This document shows positions 33,120 through 44,423 of a stretch of DNA of 64,000 nt, piece after piece. Source of the stretch: Dichetophora obliterata (taxonomy: Eukaryota; Arthropoda; Insecta; Diptera; Sciomyzidae); the NCBI GenBank assembly GCA_963920525.1, contig OY986436.1:28533318-28597317 (forward strand). Reading direction: 5' to 3'. Below the pieces are notes generated by a model. That model ran no database searches and had not been told where the DNA came from. It worked only from the letters and a program-made list of their open reading frames with translations. Both the position numbers and the translations under genes were made by a program. Position 1 is the first letter of the stretch. The number at the start of each line of letters is the position of its first letter.

Positions 33120-34388
33120 ATTTATTTATTTATTTATTTATTTATTTACTTTCTATCAACAAAAATGTTTAACAGTCATTGATTTACATGCATTTGTATA
33201 ATATATAAATTAAGCAAATAGTATCAAAATTATCCTACACAATATTCATTACATTTTGTTTGAACGTTATTCTATTTTGTGTGAAATCTATTCGAGCAAA
33301 TATAGAATTAAACGCTGAGCTAATATTATAGATTGGATCACTTCGGCCATAGTTAGTTCTATGGTGTGGAATATGAAAGAAATTCCTTTGTATAAAATGC
33401 CTTTCGGGGGCATATATTCCAAAAAGTGCAAGAAGAGGAGCACAATCAATGTGGTTCATCAAAATATCGCGAGCAAACATTATTAGAAAATACTTTCGCC
33501 TAGAGGCCAACGTGCTGAGGCCAAGAAGGGCATATCTAGGTGAATAATTTGGCACAAAATCCCAGTTTAGTTTACCAATTACAAAACGAATAAAACGTCT
33601 CTGTACTTTCTCAAGTCTTGCACTGTGTGATTCATAATATGGATCCCATATGACACAGCCATATTCTAAGATTGATCTTATTAAAGAGATAAATAAAGTT
33701 TTAAGGGTGTATGGGTCGTTGAATTCTTTTGTGTTGCGCCTATAAATCCAATCATTGCATTAGACTTGTTGATAATGGTATCGTAGTGGCTGGCAAACGT
33801 AATCTTTTTATCAAATAACACACCTAGATCAGATTTAGACTCAACTCCTTGGAGTTCATTGATCGTTATTGAGTAATCAAAAAAGAAAGGTGTCAGTTTC
33901 ATATAAAACGACATTATGTTGCATTTTGAAATATTTAAGTGTAGTTTATTAACCGAACACCAATTATGAACATAATTTAAATCGGGTGCAGAAGCAAATG
34001 ATCAGTATGTGAATGTACAGATTTAAATATTTTAACATCATCTGCATACATAAGACATTCCGAGTGCTGAATATAGTTAGGGAGATCATTTATAAATAAA
34101 ACGAACAAGAGTGGTTCATAATATCCTTTGAAAAACTTTTTCCAATACGGACAGATTGGCATCGACCTGTGGGGTAGTCCTCTATCCAAGATAATAATGA
34201 AGAATGAAAACCCATCAGCCGTAGCTTTTTTACCAGTATATGATGCTGCACCCTATCAAAGGCTTTAGCGAAATCTGTGAAAATGACGTCAATTTGGTTT
34301 CCTGATTCTAATTCATTTTTTATGAAATGAGAAAATAAAGTAAGATTTGTCGAGGTGGATTTCCCAGATACAAAACCATGCTTAAATT
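33120..34388 (-). mobile_element. 5'-truncated LINE inserted in SINE copy 2
   Basis: Minus-strand RT pieces: KHGFVSGKSTSTNLTLFSHF, IFTDFAKAFDRVQHHIL, then PLLFVLFINDLPNYIQ and YADDVKIF (catalytic), and the C-terminal block MPNYSPRYALLGLSTLASRR...FARDILMNHIDC. The GVPQGS block is replaced by frame-shifted sequence. It starts inside RT and ends in a (TTTA)n tract at 33120-33148, the LINE's 3' tail. Its ends join the two halves of one SINE without gap. Confidence 0.85.
33235..34388 (-). pseudogene. LINE reverse transcriptase fragment
   Basis: Coding part of the insertion above: RT motif with YADD near 34045-34060, thumb region (SKSDLGVLFDKKITFASHYD) and C-terminal region. Frames break at least twice (near 34190 and 33680). 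It resembles the RT of the 36.7-41.6 kb LINE (TDFSKAFDVVNHKLL, FADDVKLF) but is a different family by sequence. Confidence 0.8.
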
Positions 34389-34682
34389 ATTGGAACCATA
34401 CGTAAATTATTGATTAAGCGAAAGAAACGTGAAAGACAATTTGAATTGCTTTTAACAGAGGCAAGTGTTATGCCTTAACCTCGGCGAGCATTTCCAGCCC
34501 TTAATTGTTCCTGTCCTTTAATTCCACATTTTCCACAATTTAGTTGTAGAATTTTAGTTTTCCACAATTCGTAAATATAGAAAAGAACAAAAAAAGTCAA
34601 AAGAACCTTGCCCGAGCCCGGATTCGAACCAGGGACCTCTGGGTTGATAGTCCAGCGCACCCTCCACTAGACTACAAAGACC
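34389..34682 (-). mobile_element. SINE copy 2, head and body
   Basis: Minus-strand A box TAGTCTAGTGG (34664-34674) and B box GGTTCGAATCC (34620-34630), both perfect. An anticodon-arm-like CTGGA-CTATCAA-CCCAG (loop ATC, tRNA-Asp-like) and a T-arm CCTGG-TTCGAAT-CCGGG are well paired. This is the least mutated head of the family. The body follows copy 1 closely until GGTTCCAAT at 34389, where the LINE interrupts. Confidence 0.9.
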
Positions 34683-36718
34683 GACAAGATATAGATTTTT
34701 GACCACTGAATGTCGAAAAACCCGCATTTTCGTCTACTCTGAGTCGGTGCTTAAACTGTCCGTCAAAATACAAAACGATATTTCCCTGTGTGGATTGGTA
34801 TTGAAGTTTTTTAACCCTGGGATGGGCAACACTCTGGGAGGTGGTAACATAATGTTCTGGTCTTGAGTAGACCATTTTAAATAAAACGGTAAATGTGGCC
34901 TGTTCTTTCATATTTTTGCATAGACAGGTATGATGTTAGCATTTACGATGATCATTTAAAATTTGCTTATCATTTTTCCCATCATTATTCCCACACAATA
35001 AACTAAAAAAATTCAAAACCTTTGGCGTTAAAACACAAACAATAACAATAAAAACAAAAAAAAATTCACGCAACAATCCTTGTCTGAAAATGATCTCTTG
35101 TATGCGCGAAAACTCTGGGAAGGGATCTCTTTGGGGTCTGGCTTACCCAGTAGGTAATTTTTTGATGTTAAAATAATAAAAACAACAATTTTTTCTACGA
35201 ACTGAATGCGATCGACATAGTTTTTGGTTTTTGTGCTCACGAAGTCATGAAGTTTTAGATTAATGCGTCAAAAAATATTAAAGTTACACATGTTTAAACT
35301 CAAAATGGGCCTAGTTAGGCCAAGTTAGCCTTTCTAGGGTTAAATATGAAATATGAGAAACTTTAATAAAAATATGGGGTAAAAACAGTTAAAAACTAAT
35401 TTCGCAAAGCAATTCTAAGTTCCACTATGCTGTAGAAAAAACTATGGCACCAGATCTTCTGAACTCAAGATTTTAGCAAAAGAAATTATATTGAAAAATC
35501 TTTTTAATTTTTCCTTACCTGAAAAGTTGTTAAAACAAACACATTACTGCTTTTTTAGGCGTAGCGACGATATGCTGTTTTTTCCACAAGGTAAAATGTA
35601 ATTTAAGTCGTGTTATTTGGAAATCCTTAAAATATTCTAATTATTGTGCGGCAAAATATCGTATTTTCAAAGTCTGATCATTTTTTTATGTTATTTATTT
35701 GTTGTATAATATTTCAGGGGATGTAAAACAGAAGAACCATCACAAACGGAAGTGGTATGCTACATGATAAAAAAACCTCAATATAATCGTCTTTAAACAG
35801 CAAACAACTTCACATACATTTTACAACTTTTTTCAAAATTTTTTTTTTGTTTTTGACATAAAGCGCAACATTGTTTATAAATTAAATTTGAATGTGTCAC
35901 GCGCCACTAATGTGTCTCACGTGACGCGCGTTTCATAATTTCAATTTCTTGTTGCGTTTTTTTTTAAACATTCTTTTATTTTTGGTATGTTTCAAAAAAT
36001 TGCCGCATATTTATTGCTCGCTGTATTATTATTTGTCTGTTGCTATACTTCGTCGTGTTCTTTTTTTCTGTTTCTTCTTTCTCTTCTTGATAGCTGCTGC
36101 TTCTTTTTTTAATACAGTTGTTTTATTTCGGATTTTTCATGCGTCTCACGTATCGATATCAATTTTGATATTGTTGTTGTTGTTGTTGGTGTTTGTTTTA
36201 TTTTACCACCATGCGTGCCCTACCTCCCCCTCCCCCTCCAAAAATTCGGGTAGTGTTGCAGTTCTTTTTGGTGTATCTTGTTCTGTTTCACTTTAGATGA
36301 GTATATGGCTAAGTTGTTGGAGTGTTGAATAAAAGCTGACTTAAGCAGTTTAGACAACATAACGTCTTAGTAGTTTTTTTTCTTTATTGTTTCGTTATTA
36401 GCCAAATTTTTGCATATTGAGCAGCACTTTAATCAAAATTGGATGGGGTAAATTTGGCTCGGCAGGTGATTTTGTTAGCGAAATAAGCATTGTGAAACAT
36501 TCATGGAATATCAAACAGTTGCTCTTTGTAGTGTTTAAAACAGCTTTTATTGATCAAATTCAAAAAGGTTTTCAAAAAGTTCTTACAGAACCTAAACCTT
36601 TGTAAAGTGATTATAAAAAGTTACTTTAAGATATTTATAAAGCAAATAATTCTCACAGACTTTTTGAGAGGCAAAAAGTACTTGAAGGAAAAAAAAATTA
36701 AAAAATTGTTGTTAATAT
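34683..36718. other. non-coding, possibly unique DNA
   Basis: No recognised gene. 35895-35935 is a G+C-rich curiosity with GTGTCACGCGCC and CACGTGACGCGCG. A (TTG)n run lies at 36170-36189. Long frames here are T-rich and composition-driven. Confidence 0.35.
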
Positions 36719-36983
36719 TTTTATTTATTTATTTATTTATTTATTTACTTGATTGCTAAACCTTAACAGGTTTTATAGCAAATTTAAAATTATAAAATAA
36801 GATATTTAATACAATTCAAAAATATAAAGTATGATTTTGAATGAAATAATGTATTATTAACAAACTAAAAAGTTTTAGTAAATTGCTTAAAGTATATAAT
36901 TTTATTAAAGTATAAAAAATAATAGAAAAAAAGTTAAGTCAAAATCGATAAAATCAGACAGCATAGCAGGGTTGCGTTTTCAA

Positions 36984-37231
36984 GACAAACAAGGTCAAGT
37001 TAGCAACAATTTTTGTATACGGCGGAGTCGTGTGACAAACAAGGTCTCATACCCAATAAAACACCACTCCAATAGGTATATATATAATATTTATCGTTCT
37101 GTCTCCCTGAAGCCGGTGAAATCCTGGCTTGACAGGGTGGTTACTCGACAAACTAGGTCAACTTCACCAAACCAATTTTCACAAAATAAAGAAAACCAGT
37201 TGCGAACGCAGGCACCAAGACAAACTAGGTC
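36984..37231 (-). repeat. four GACAAACWAGGTC motifs in LINE 3' UTR
   Basis: Plus-strand GACAAAC(A/T)AGGTC at 36984, 37034, 37147 and 37219 (13 bp, differing only at one A/T). Following bases alternate (CAAGTT, TCATAC, CAACTT, TTATCG), which suggests duplication of a two-motif unit. Within this 3' UTR, ATGGACCTAA (minus) also occurs twice, near 37378 and 37434. Confidence 0.75.
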
Positions 37232-37511
37232 TTATCGGCCACTCATATTAATATATTACAAATCGATCTAACGTAGTGTTTCAAGAGGTAAAAAGACACC
37301 AAGACACCACGGTACCGTCAACAAATGTTGTCACAACCATCTTGAAGATATGAGGCAATTGAAGATCCCAGGTTTAGGTCCATTCAGATTATTTAGATAT
37401 ATTATACACCAAAATTTTCCATTTTACGCTTAGGTCCATTTAGATTGTTATATTAATGTGTTTACAAATCACCAGATGCATCAGATATATGTTTGAAAGA
37501 ACTTTACATAA

Positions 37512-40344
37512 TCAACGACGGTACTGCAGGTAATCTATAATTTTATGTTTGATTGAGTCCATGGATTCACTTAAGGATATAACATCAGATACAAAATTAA
37601 AATCACCGCAAGCGCTTCTAAGAGGTTCATTTTGCAAATAATTAGTTCTACAAAAGTTCATGTGGAGTAACTCAAAAGATCTTCTAGGACGAAGAGGAAT
37701 ATTAAAATATATTTTACTCAATAAATATGGACTGTTTACATAGCCATGTAAAAGTTTTATAATCCAACAAGCATTTATCATAATTCTCCGATTTTTTAAA
37801 GACGGAAGATTTAAGAGTTGTAACCGATATTCATAAGGTGGTAAGTGAAAATCAGTATTACAATAAAGATAGCTTAAGCAAAACAAAAGAAATTGTTTCT
37901 GCACTGATTCAATGTCGTCTATGTAACAACCGTATCTTGGGCACCAAACAACTGAAGCGTATTCTAAGATAGGCCGCACTAGGGAAGTGAATAAGGTTTT
38001 CGTTATGAAAGGATCATTAAACTCTTTTGCCCAACGTTTAATAAATCCTAAAGTACTATTTGCTCTATTTATTATTTTATTTACATGAATATTAAAGCGT
38101 AGTTTAGGATCCATTGTAACTCCAAGATCATTGAAGCTATCTAAGGACTCCAATGGATAACCACAAATTTTGAAGGTACATTTAATTGGTGGTTTGCGCG
38201 AGAAAGACATATGCTTGCATTTCTTCATGTTGAGGTTCATACGGTTCGTTTTGCACCAGTTATGAAGATGATCTATGTCGGCTTGCAAAAATACAGCGTC
38301 ATTATCATTTTTAAAAGAAAGGAAGAGTTTGACGTCGTCAGCAAACATTAAGATGCTGGAATGCATTATGACAGATGGCAAATCGTTTATAAAAAGTAGA
38401 AACAGAAGAGGCCCAAGATGACTTCCTTGAGGTACTCCTGAAGTAACAGGAAACTCGTGTGATTTCTTGAGCTTAAAAAGAACAGATTGTGTTCTATTGC
38501 TTAAGTAAGATTCAATCCACTTTACCAACGGTATAGGAAATCCAACAAGATGTAATTTTAAGATCAGTAGTTTGTGATTTACAACGTCAAAAGCTTTGCT
38601 AAAATCCGTGTAAATGACATCAGTCTGCATGCCTTTTCCAAAGTTTTCTATAGTTTTTGATGTAAATTCGAGAAGGTTAGTAACAGTGGATTTTCCAGAA
38701 AGGAATCCATGTTGGAAAGGAGACATTAAAGATTTAACGCTATGCGATAGTCGTGATGTAACAATTGCCTCTAAAAGTTTAGGCAAAGCGCTCAATTTTG
38801 CGATGCCACGGTAGTTATCAATTAAAGACCTATTTCCGGATTTATGCAGCGGAATGATAAATGAATGCTTCCAGGCTGCAGGAAAATAGCAGGATTTTAA
38901 TGATGAAGTAAATAGTAAAGAGATTGGAGTTACTAATTCTTCACAGCAGTATTTTAATATACACGAAGGTATGTTATCAGGACCACTTTTATATGATGTT
39001 TTAATATTTTTTAAAAATGATAAGACTGTGTTTGTGTCAATTATTGGGAAATATATATCCCCAGATTGAATATTGAAAGGATAACTTAAATAATCATAGG
39101 ACGATGATGAATAAGTAGACTTGAAAAATTCAGCAAAAAGATTGCAAATACTATTATCATTATCAGACTCAACCGAATTATACTTCATAAAAGAAGGATA
39201 GGAATCAATCTTGCGTTTTGTGTTAACAAAGTTCCAGAAGGATTTAGCATCAGATTTGATGTTTAATTTTACTTTTGTTAAGTAGGTATTATAGGATTGT
39301 TTGCATAACTGTTGATAACTGTATTTAATCGAGGTATAGCATCCAAAATCACATATGTTATGTGTTTTTTGATATTTTTTATAGTATTTAGATTTCAAAT
39401 TCCTCATTTTTCTTAATTCATTTGTATACCATACCGGACCCGATGTCAAGGAGGCTTTCCTTTGCGGAACAGCTTTAAGAAAACAATCATTGAGCGTTCT
39501 ATTAAACGCATATACCGCATCATCAAGACTCTGAGAAGATAAACTATTTGTATTAATATTTAGAATAGAATTCCAGTTTATATTAGACAAGTTATTCTTC
39601 AAAATCACGTAGTTTGTTTTTTTAAAGTTAAACTCAATAGGTGGTTGAGAATCAGAATACTGCGCAGATGGTTTTGGAAAATTTAAAATAATTTCTAATG
39701 TTGGATGATGAGAATCTTCGGGTGTAACCAGAGGATCTGATTTAGACACAGAAGCGATATTGCTGTCATCAAAAAACACCAGATCAAGCAAACGATTATT
39801 TTTGTTAAAAATGCAGTTAAGTTGGAATAGCCCCAGAACAGCAGTTCCAAGAAACGTTTGGCAGGTTAAAATCTCCAGTTATTAAAATATGATCATTTGA
39901 TTGCAGTTTTGAGCAAACTTTACTAATAGAAGCCAAATGTTTGCTATAAACTTCTAAGGTAGAAAGGGGAGGAATATATGAGCATGTAATAAAAAGGCTC
40001 AAGGAACCAAACTTAACATGAACACAACAGAATTCAATGTCCAAGGATTCTGGAATTAATAACTCTTCAGAGAAATGTGTCGCTTTGACTGCAATCAACA
40101 CACCCCCACCTTTAGAGCAAATACCAGGAATGGAGTTTCTATCTTTGCGGTATATGTTAAATTTGTTGCACAGAATTTCAGTATTTAGAGTGTTAGGTTT
40201 CAGCCAAGTCTCACTAAAAGCTATTATATTAAAGTGAAGGTTGTGACTCAAAATTAATAAATTATTTAGTTTTGTGTTAATGCCACGAACGTTTTGGTAA
40301 AGGATAAGGAACTGAAAGCAACAATCTAGTTTTTTTGATTCTTG
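37512..40344 (-). pseudogene. LINE ORF2: endonuclease + reverse transcriptase (one frameshift)
   Basis: After the slippery site the frame reads LDCCFQFLILYQNVRGINTK, the normal start of an APE-type endonuclease. SETWL and ILITGDFNLPNVSWN follow. A +1 frame change between ~39817 and 39860 leads into NCIFNKNNRLLDLVFFDDSN and DSHHPTLEI (the Ser/Asp-His-Pro equivalent). The RT frame (37512-39791, 759 codons) holds DNYRGIAKLSALPKLLEAIV, TDFSKAFDVVNHKLL, SGVPQGSHLGPLLF and catalytic FADDVKLF at ~residue 483. It ends at KIIDYLQYRR. There is no ATG anywhere in the endonuclease part; apparent starts are TTG. Nicking and target-primed reverse transcription would be its role if repaired. Confidence 0.9.
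40326..40335 (-). promoter_or_regulatory. candidate -1 ribosomal frameshift site A AAA AAC TAG
   Basis: ORF1 ends ...CAA AAA AAC TAG. The heptamer A AAA AAC (40335-40329) is in the correct phase (X XXY YYZ) directly before the stop (40328-40326). A one-base backward slip gives CTA GAT TGT, which is the ORF2 frame. The ORF2 frame has a TAA only 5 codons upstream and no ATG before or within the endonuclease. I see no obvious downstream stem-loop or pseudoknot. Stop-restart is the alternative. Confidence 0.6.
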
Positions 40345-41375
40345 TTAAAAACCAAAAAAGTAGCCAAGGAAGTTGTAGGCCGAGGTCTAGAAATAAATTC
40401 ATGCACCATCGTATTGTCAGGCCAAAACTTTTGATCCAATACCTTGTGAAAAAGATCACCAGGCAAAGATATTTTAAAAGAGGACGTAATTCGCTCGTAT
40501 GAAAAATTGAATTTGTAAACAGAGATATTTTTATTTACAACATTCAGCTTAGAGTTTATATAGAATAACACGTCTTCACCGGATGTATCAGCTGCAAAAC
40601 GAGAAACAAATATAGATTTTGCAGGCTCAATAATCACAAGTTCTTTATGAACAGGGGCTTTGATACTGCTGTTCGATACTTGTGTCGGTATCGGTCCTGT
40701 AGAAACCGGAGTAATCTGAGAAGGTGCAGGGACCACATTTGAGGAAATACAAGTTTCAGCGTAAGTTTTTTTTGTGGCAGAAACGCGAGGAGAATCAGCA
40801 TTTTCCTCTATGATTGGTATTGCTTCAACAGAAAGAGAAATCTGATCAGCTGACGCAGCGACCTTAGTTGGTGCGATATTATCAGTCATTTGATCAGTAT
40901 TGACAGCACCAATTGATTGATCTTCAATCTGTATGTTCACATTAGGGAAAACAGTTAAAGTAGAAGGTAGAACAGTATTATTATTGGGTGACGGCATGGC
41001 TATATCAGTAGTTTTAGCTGAACTACGAAGATTTTTGTTTGAACGTTTACGTTTTGGAGAATTGTAAGCTTCCTCCATAATTTTAAACTTTTTAAACAAA
41101 TCTTCGTATTCACTCAGTCTATCTTGTGCTACCTTTAGATCCTTAGCCACCTCCAAAAAACCTTTCCGAGATTGTCTAATAAGTTTAAAGATCTCAACGT
41201 TTGTAAACCTGCAATCTTCACATGACCAACGAAGTCCCTTACTTTCGTTGAGTGCATCGAAGATCCTCGCAGTCAACGCTGCACATTTGATGTGAAAAAA
41301 TGAATCACACAACCAGCAAGTAACCAGCCGGTCTGATTCACCCTTTACAGCGCAGTTTCGGAAATTGCAGATCAT
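40326..41375 (-). CDS. LINE ORF1 protein with PHD finger
   Basis: 349 residues from a true ATG at 41375. Residues 3-55 form a C4HC3 PHD-type finger: Cys3, Cys8, Cys20, Cys23, His28, Cys31, Cys52, Cys55. Residues ~70-100 are charged and helix-prone (VAKDLKVAQDRLSEYEDLFK), a likely coiled coil for self-association. The basic patch SPKRKRSNKN (~105-114) could bind RNA or direct nuclear entry. A Ser/Thr/Pro-rich stretch follows. Residues ~250-340 (KSIFVSRFAADTSGEDVLFY to KFWPDNTMVHEF) look like a small alpha/beta, RRM-like nucleic-acid-binding domain. ORF1 proteins bind LINE RNA to form the retrotransposition particle. The frame is intact and ends at the slippery site. Confidence 0.85.
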   Translation of the reverse strand: MICNFRNCAVKGESDRLVTCWLCDSFFHIKCAALTARIFDALNESKGLRWSCEDCRFTNVEIFKLIRQSRKGFLEVAKDLKVAQDRLSEYEDLFKKFKIMEEAYNSPKRKRSNKNLRSSAKTTDIAMPSPNNNTVLPSTLTVFPNVNIQIEDQSIGAVNTDQMTDNIAPTKVAASADQISLSVEAIPIIEENADSPRVSATKKTYAETCISSNVVPAPSQITPVSTGPIPTQVSNSSIKAPVHKELVIIEPAKSIFVSRFAADTSGEDVLFYINSKLNVVNKNISVYKFNFSYERITSSFKISLPGDLFHKVLDQKFWPDNTMVHEFISRPRPTTSLATFLVFNKNQKN

Positions 41376-41640
41376 TTTCAGTTTAATAGTAAGTTTTGCA
41401 ATATAGATGAAAGTAAAAGGAGAAAAATGAACTTAAATGCTTTTAGTGAAAAACAGTTTATTTTGTTTAAAGACACTGTACTGTAGAAACTTTGCAGCCC
41501 TGATTTTATAGAACCAACGAATTGAAAAGTTTTATAAGCACTAGAGTTTTTGCAGTAGCGTGAAAACAGCTGTAAAAGTAAATACAATAATTTGCTCTAT
41601 AGAAACCTGTTTGCGCTAAAAACAAAACAGGAAGAAGGAA
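41376..41640 (-). other. LINE 5' UTR (internal promoter expected)
   Basis: Non-coding DNA upstream of ORF1 until the flanking TA-dinucleotide run at 41660-41685. The exact 5' end is not definable. LINEs of this kind carry their promoter here, but I see no specific motif. Confidence 0.4.
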
Positions 41641-42369
41641 AGAAGCAAATTCTAAACAAATATACATATATATATATATATATATTTATATTGAAAATTA
41701 AATTAAATATCAAGTATTTTAAAAGGATGTAATCCACGTTATAACGCTTCCAGATGTATGAGCACGCCGATCAAAGCTGTTAATTTCTATTTATTTATAT
41801 TAATTTTGAACGTTTGGTTAAAGATATCTTTAAAAGTAAGAGCTCGCAAAAACACGTCTAAACGGTAAGAAGATAACGAATGAATTAATAGGGATTTGAT
41901 TATAGCACTTTTTGGTATATAGTCTTCGTTTTGATTTTAAGCAAATATAAAAAGTTCGTGTTGAAAAATGGTTCATATCCAAGCTAAATTTGAATTTAAA
42001 ACTGAAAGTTATAATAAAAAGTAGCCAAACTTTTAAGCCATTCCTGGGTTTTCAAATATAATTTTCTGTTTTTCACAATTTTTATAATTAAAAATACCTA
42101 TAAATAAGTTAAGATAATAAACAAATCGTTTTTATTTAACAACAAATTAATAACAGTGACTATAAATAAGATAATGAATTACATTAGATAATGATTAAGA
42201 AATTAATAATAATAAAATCAAAATAAGAAATCTTGTATCAATAAATATAAGAATAATAATATGATGAATAATATAATGAATGAAAAATAAGAATATGTAA
42301 AGAAAAAAGAAAAAGGATAGAAAAATAAATTAAGTTGAAGAAGTTAAGAAGTTGAGAAGTGAGTTAAAA
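41641..42369. other. non-coding; probable 3' UTR of next LINE relic at right
   Basis: (TA)n at 41660-41685. The A+T-rich run 42110-42330 with AATAATAAT words may be 3' UTR/tail of the minus-strand LINE relic. Confidence 0.35.
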
Positions 42370-42938
42370 AAGATTGCCTAAAATTTTCCGCCCGTTCGAT
42401 TTCTCTTAAGTTACGTGGTAACGCATTAATGCAAAAAAGATTGGAAGAAGTTAGAGAGCCATGTCTTGGAACTATAAGTATCTTGCATCTTCTAGACAAA
42501 CTGAACTGCAGTTTTTCATATAAAAAGTCATTGCTCTTGTTTTTAATTCAATTTAATTAAATGTAAAAACCCTGTGAAAAATGTAATCGTTATGATTTAG
42601 ATATAAAAATAAATCTTAATAATAATAATAATAAATCCATTATTAAAACTAAATTACAATATTAATACACAATATAATATTATTATTAAGCTTTTATCTT
42701 TGTATTTCAAAAGAACATGTTCTTAAAATACTAATGTTAAATATCAAAATAAATAAAATAAAAAAATAAATATAGGTAATACTGAGTTTTACTATGTATT
42801 ATTTTATGAAGGTAGATACAGTTTCTAGCATTTAAATAATCAACCAAACTGCACCCAAGTAATGCATTTCTGAAGTGAGAGAGGTGGTCAAACTTTTTTA
42901 AGCCGCATAGTTATATGTAATAGGCATAGTTATATGTA

Positions 42939-44423
42939 ATGCTACCAACTCATGTTATTAAAAAATAAGTACATTTGCTTCTTAGAACACTGAAAAGTAA
43001 GTATTAGCAAGTATAATATTTTAAGATAAGTATACGTAAGTATTTTACCTTAGAAAAATAAATTGAATATTTTTTTGATTCAATTTACTAGTTTATGTTA
43101 AAATCAATAGAACCCATAATATTCTTTAAATATTGTCACACCCTCTTTTTGTTTTCCTTAAAAAGTTTTGTGTATACAATCTATCTAAAACCAAAAAGTC
43201 TTTAGATAAAAAATAAACAAAATATTAATTTTATATATTTGAAATTCATATATATTTCTAATATATAAAATAGTTTAAAAACAAACAAAGGCATAACAAA
43301 AAATTAAAAGTTATACGCACTTTCAAAGTAGTTAAATACAAAAAAAAAAATAAAAAAATCACATTCAAATGTATACAGAGACCATAGAAAAGTTATCATT
43401 ATTCGCTCTCACTGTCACTGAATTGAAGCGCTACATTAATTTGATTTTTTCTTTTTGCTTGAAATCGTATTTGTCTTGGCTGTAAATTTTATTTAAGGGT
43501 GATGAGTAATTGGTCACTTTCGAAAGTTTTTTCTTTTTTTTACAATTTTTGTATATGTACTAAGAATATTGTATTAAATTTTTATGAAGATCCGAGCAGT
43601 TTAAGTAATTTTTTCAACCCAAAACTTTCTGTACCTGAACTCATGTTAGAACGCATTTAAAAAACTTTAAGAGCGTTTTTCTCAAAATTACGTTTTCACG
43701 GACGCCCCACACTATTTTTCCGGTGGGCTTATCCTTCTGAAATTTTAACCACAAATTTAACACAAAACTACTTACAAAATAGACTATAATCGTGTTAAAA
43801 AATTTATGTTTTCTATATTTTTTTACAAATAATAGCGAAAAAAATAATTTTTTAAATTTTTTTGGTTTTTGCTACTTAAAGCTAACAACAATTGCTAAAA
43901 ATTAATATTAATAGTCTATTTTATAGTTCTTGTCATGAATCTGAAACACTTCGGTTTTTTGTTTCAGATAAACAGATGCCGAGATATCGTGTCGGAGCCG
44001 ACCTGCCTCCAAATTATTAAAAAACATTAATAAAATTTTTTTATTTTTATAAATTAAGACTTCATTTATCATTCCTTACTACTTATATAAACATATCTTT
44101 CATAGCAAGCTCACGAGAAATTCCCAAAAATAGCCTATTTTTTAAGGCCATGTCTTTACAAAAATGTAAAATTCGACACAGCTGTATTCAATATTATTTT
44201 TTAAAAATAAAATTTACTTCAGAGTCTGTATTTTTAACGCTGTTGGTTAAAATTTTCAAACTTTTTCCACTTTTACAAATAAAAACGTTCAACCGAAGCT
44301 GAAAAGTAAGCATTATTAAGTATAAATCTTAAAAGTAAGTATACTTATAAGTATGAAATTTTAGTAAGTATATGAAGCTGAAAATAAGTATGATACTTAC
44401 AAAGAAAGTATAGTTGGTAACAT
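42939..44423. mobile_element. 1.5-kb non-autonomous DNA transposon in LINE relic
   Basis: Inverted ends ATGCTACCAACT (42939-42950) and AGTTGGTAACAT (44412-44423) match at 11 of 12 positions. The direct flanking repeat TAGTTATATG(T/C)A occurs at 42927-42938 and 44424-44435. Both ends carry clustered AAGTA(T) words (~42985-43050 and 44300-44405). No coding frame, so it is non-autonomous. Superfamily unclear: the duplication seems 10-12 bp, longer than the usual 8 of hAT, and the left flank is itself a tandem duplicate. Confidence 0.7.

Larger units (their letters stand above)
36719..41640 (-). mobile_element. near full-length CR1/jockey-type LINE
   Basis: Minus-strand order: 5' UTR (~41640-41376), ORF1 with PHD finger, ORF2 with endonuclease and reverse transcriptase, a ~760-bp 3' UTR and a (TTTA)n tail at 36719-36747. 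At ~4.9 kb it is close to full length for such elements. One frameshift in ORF2 is the only obvious defect. Target duplications could not be identified. PHD-type ORF1 proteins are established in CR1-like LINEs, so I favour that group. It is the best-preserved element in the window. Confidence 0.9.

Noticed and set aside
34475..34660. 61-codon frame containing NPEVPGSNPGSG
   Set aside because: Translation of the SINE's tRNA-like head; a well-known false peptide.
35949..36296. 115-codon hydrophobic frame
   Set aside because: Arises from T-rich DNA; no signal or domain logic and no start context.
38614..38814. Plus-strand frames within the minus-strand LINE (38614-38814, 40037-40237)
   Set aside because: Shadows of ORF2.
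41660..41690. TATA promoter upstream of LINE ORF1
   Set aside because: It is a plain (TA)n microsatellite outside the element.
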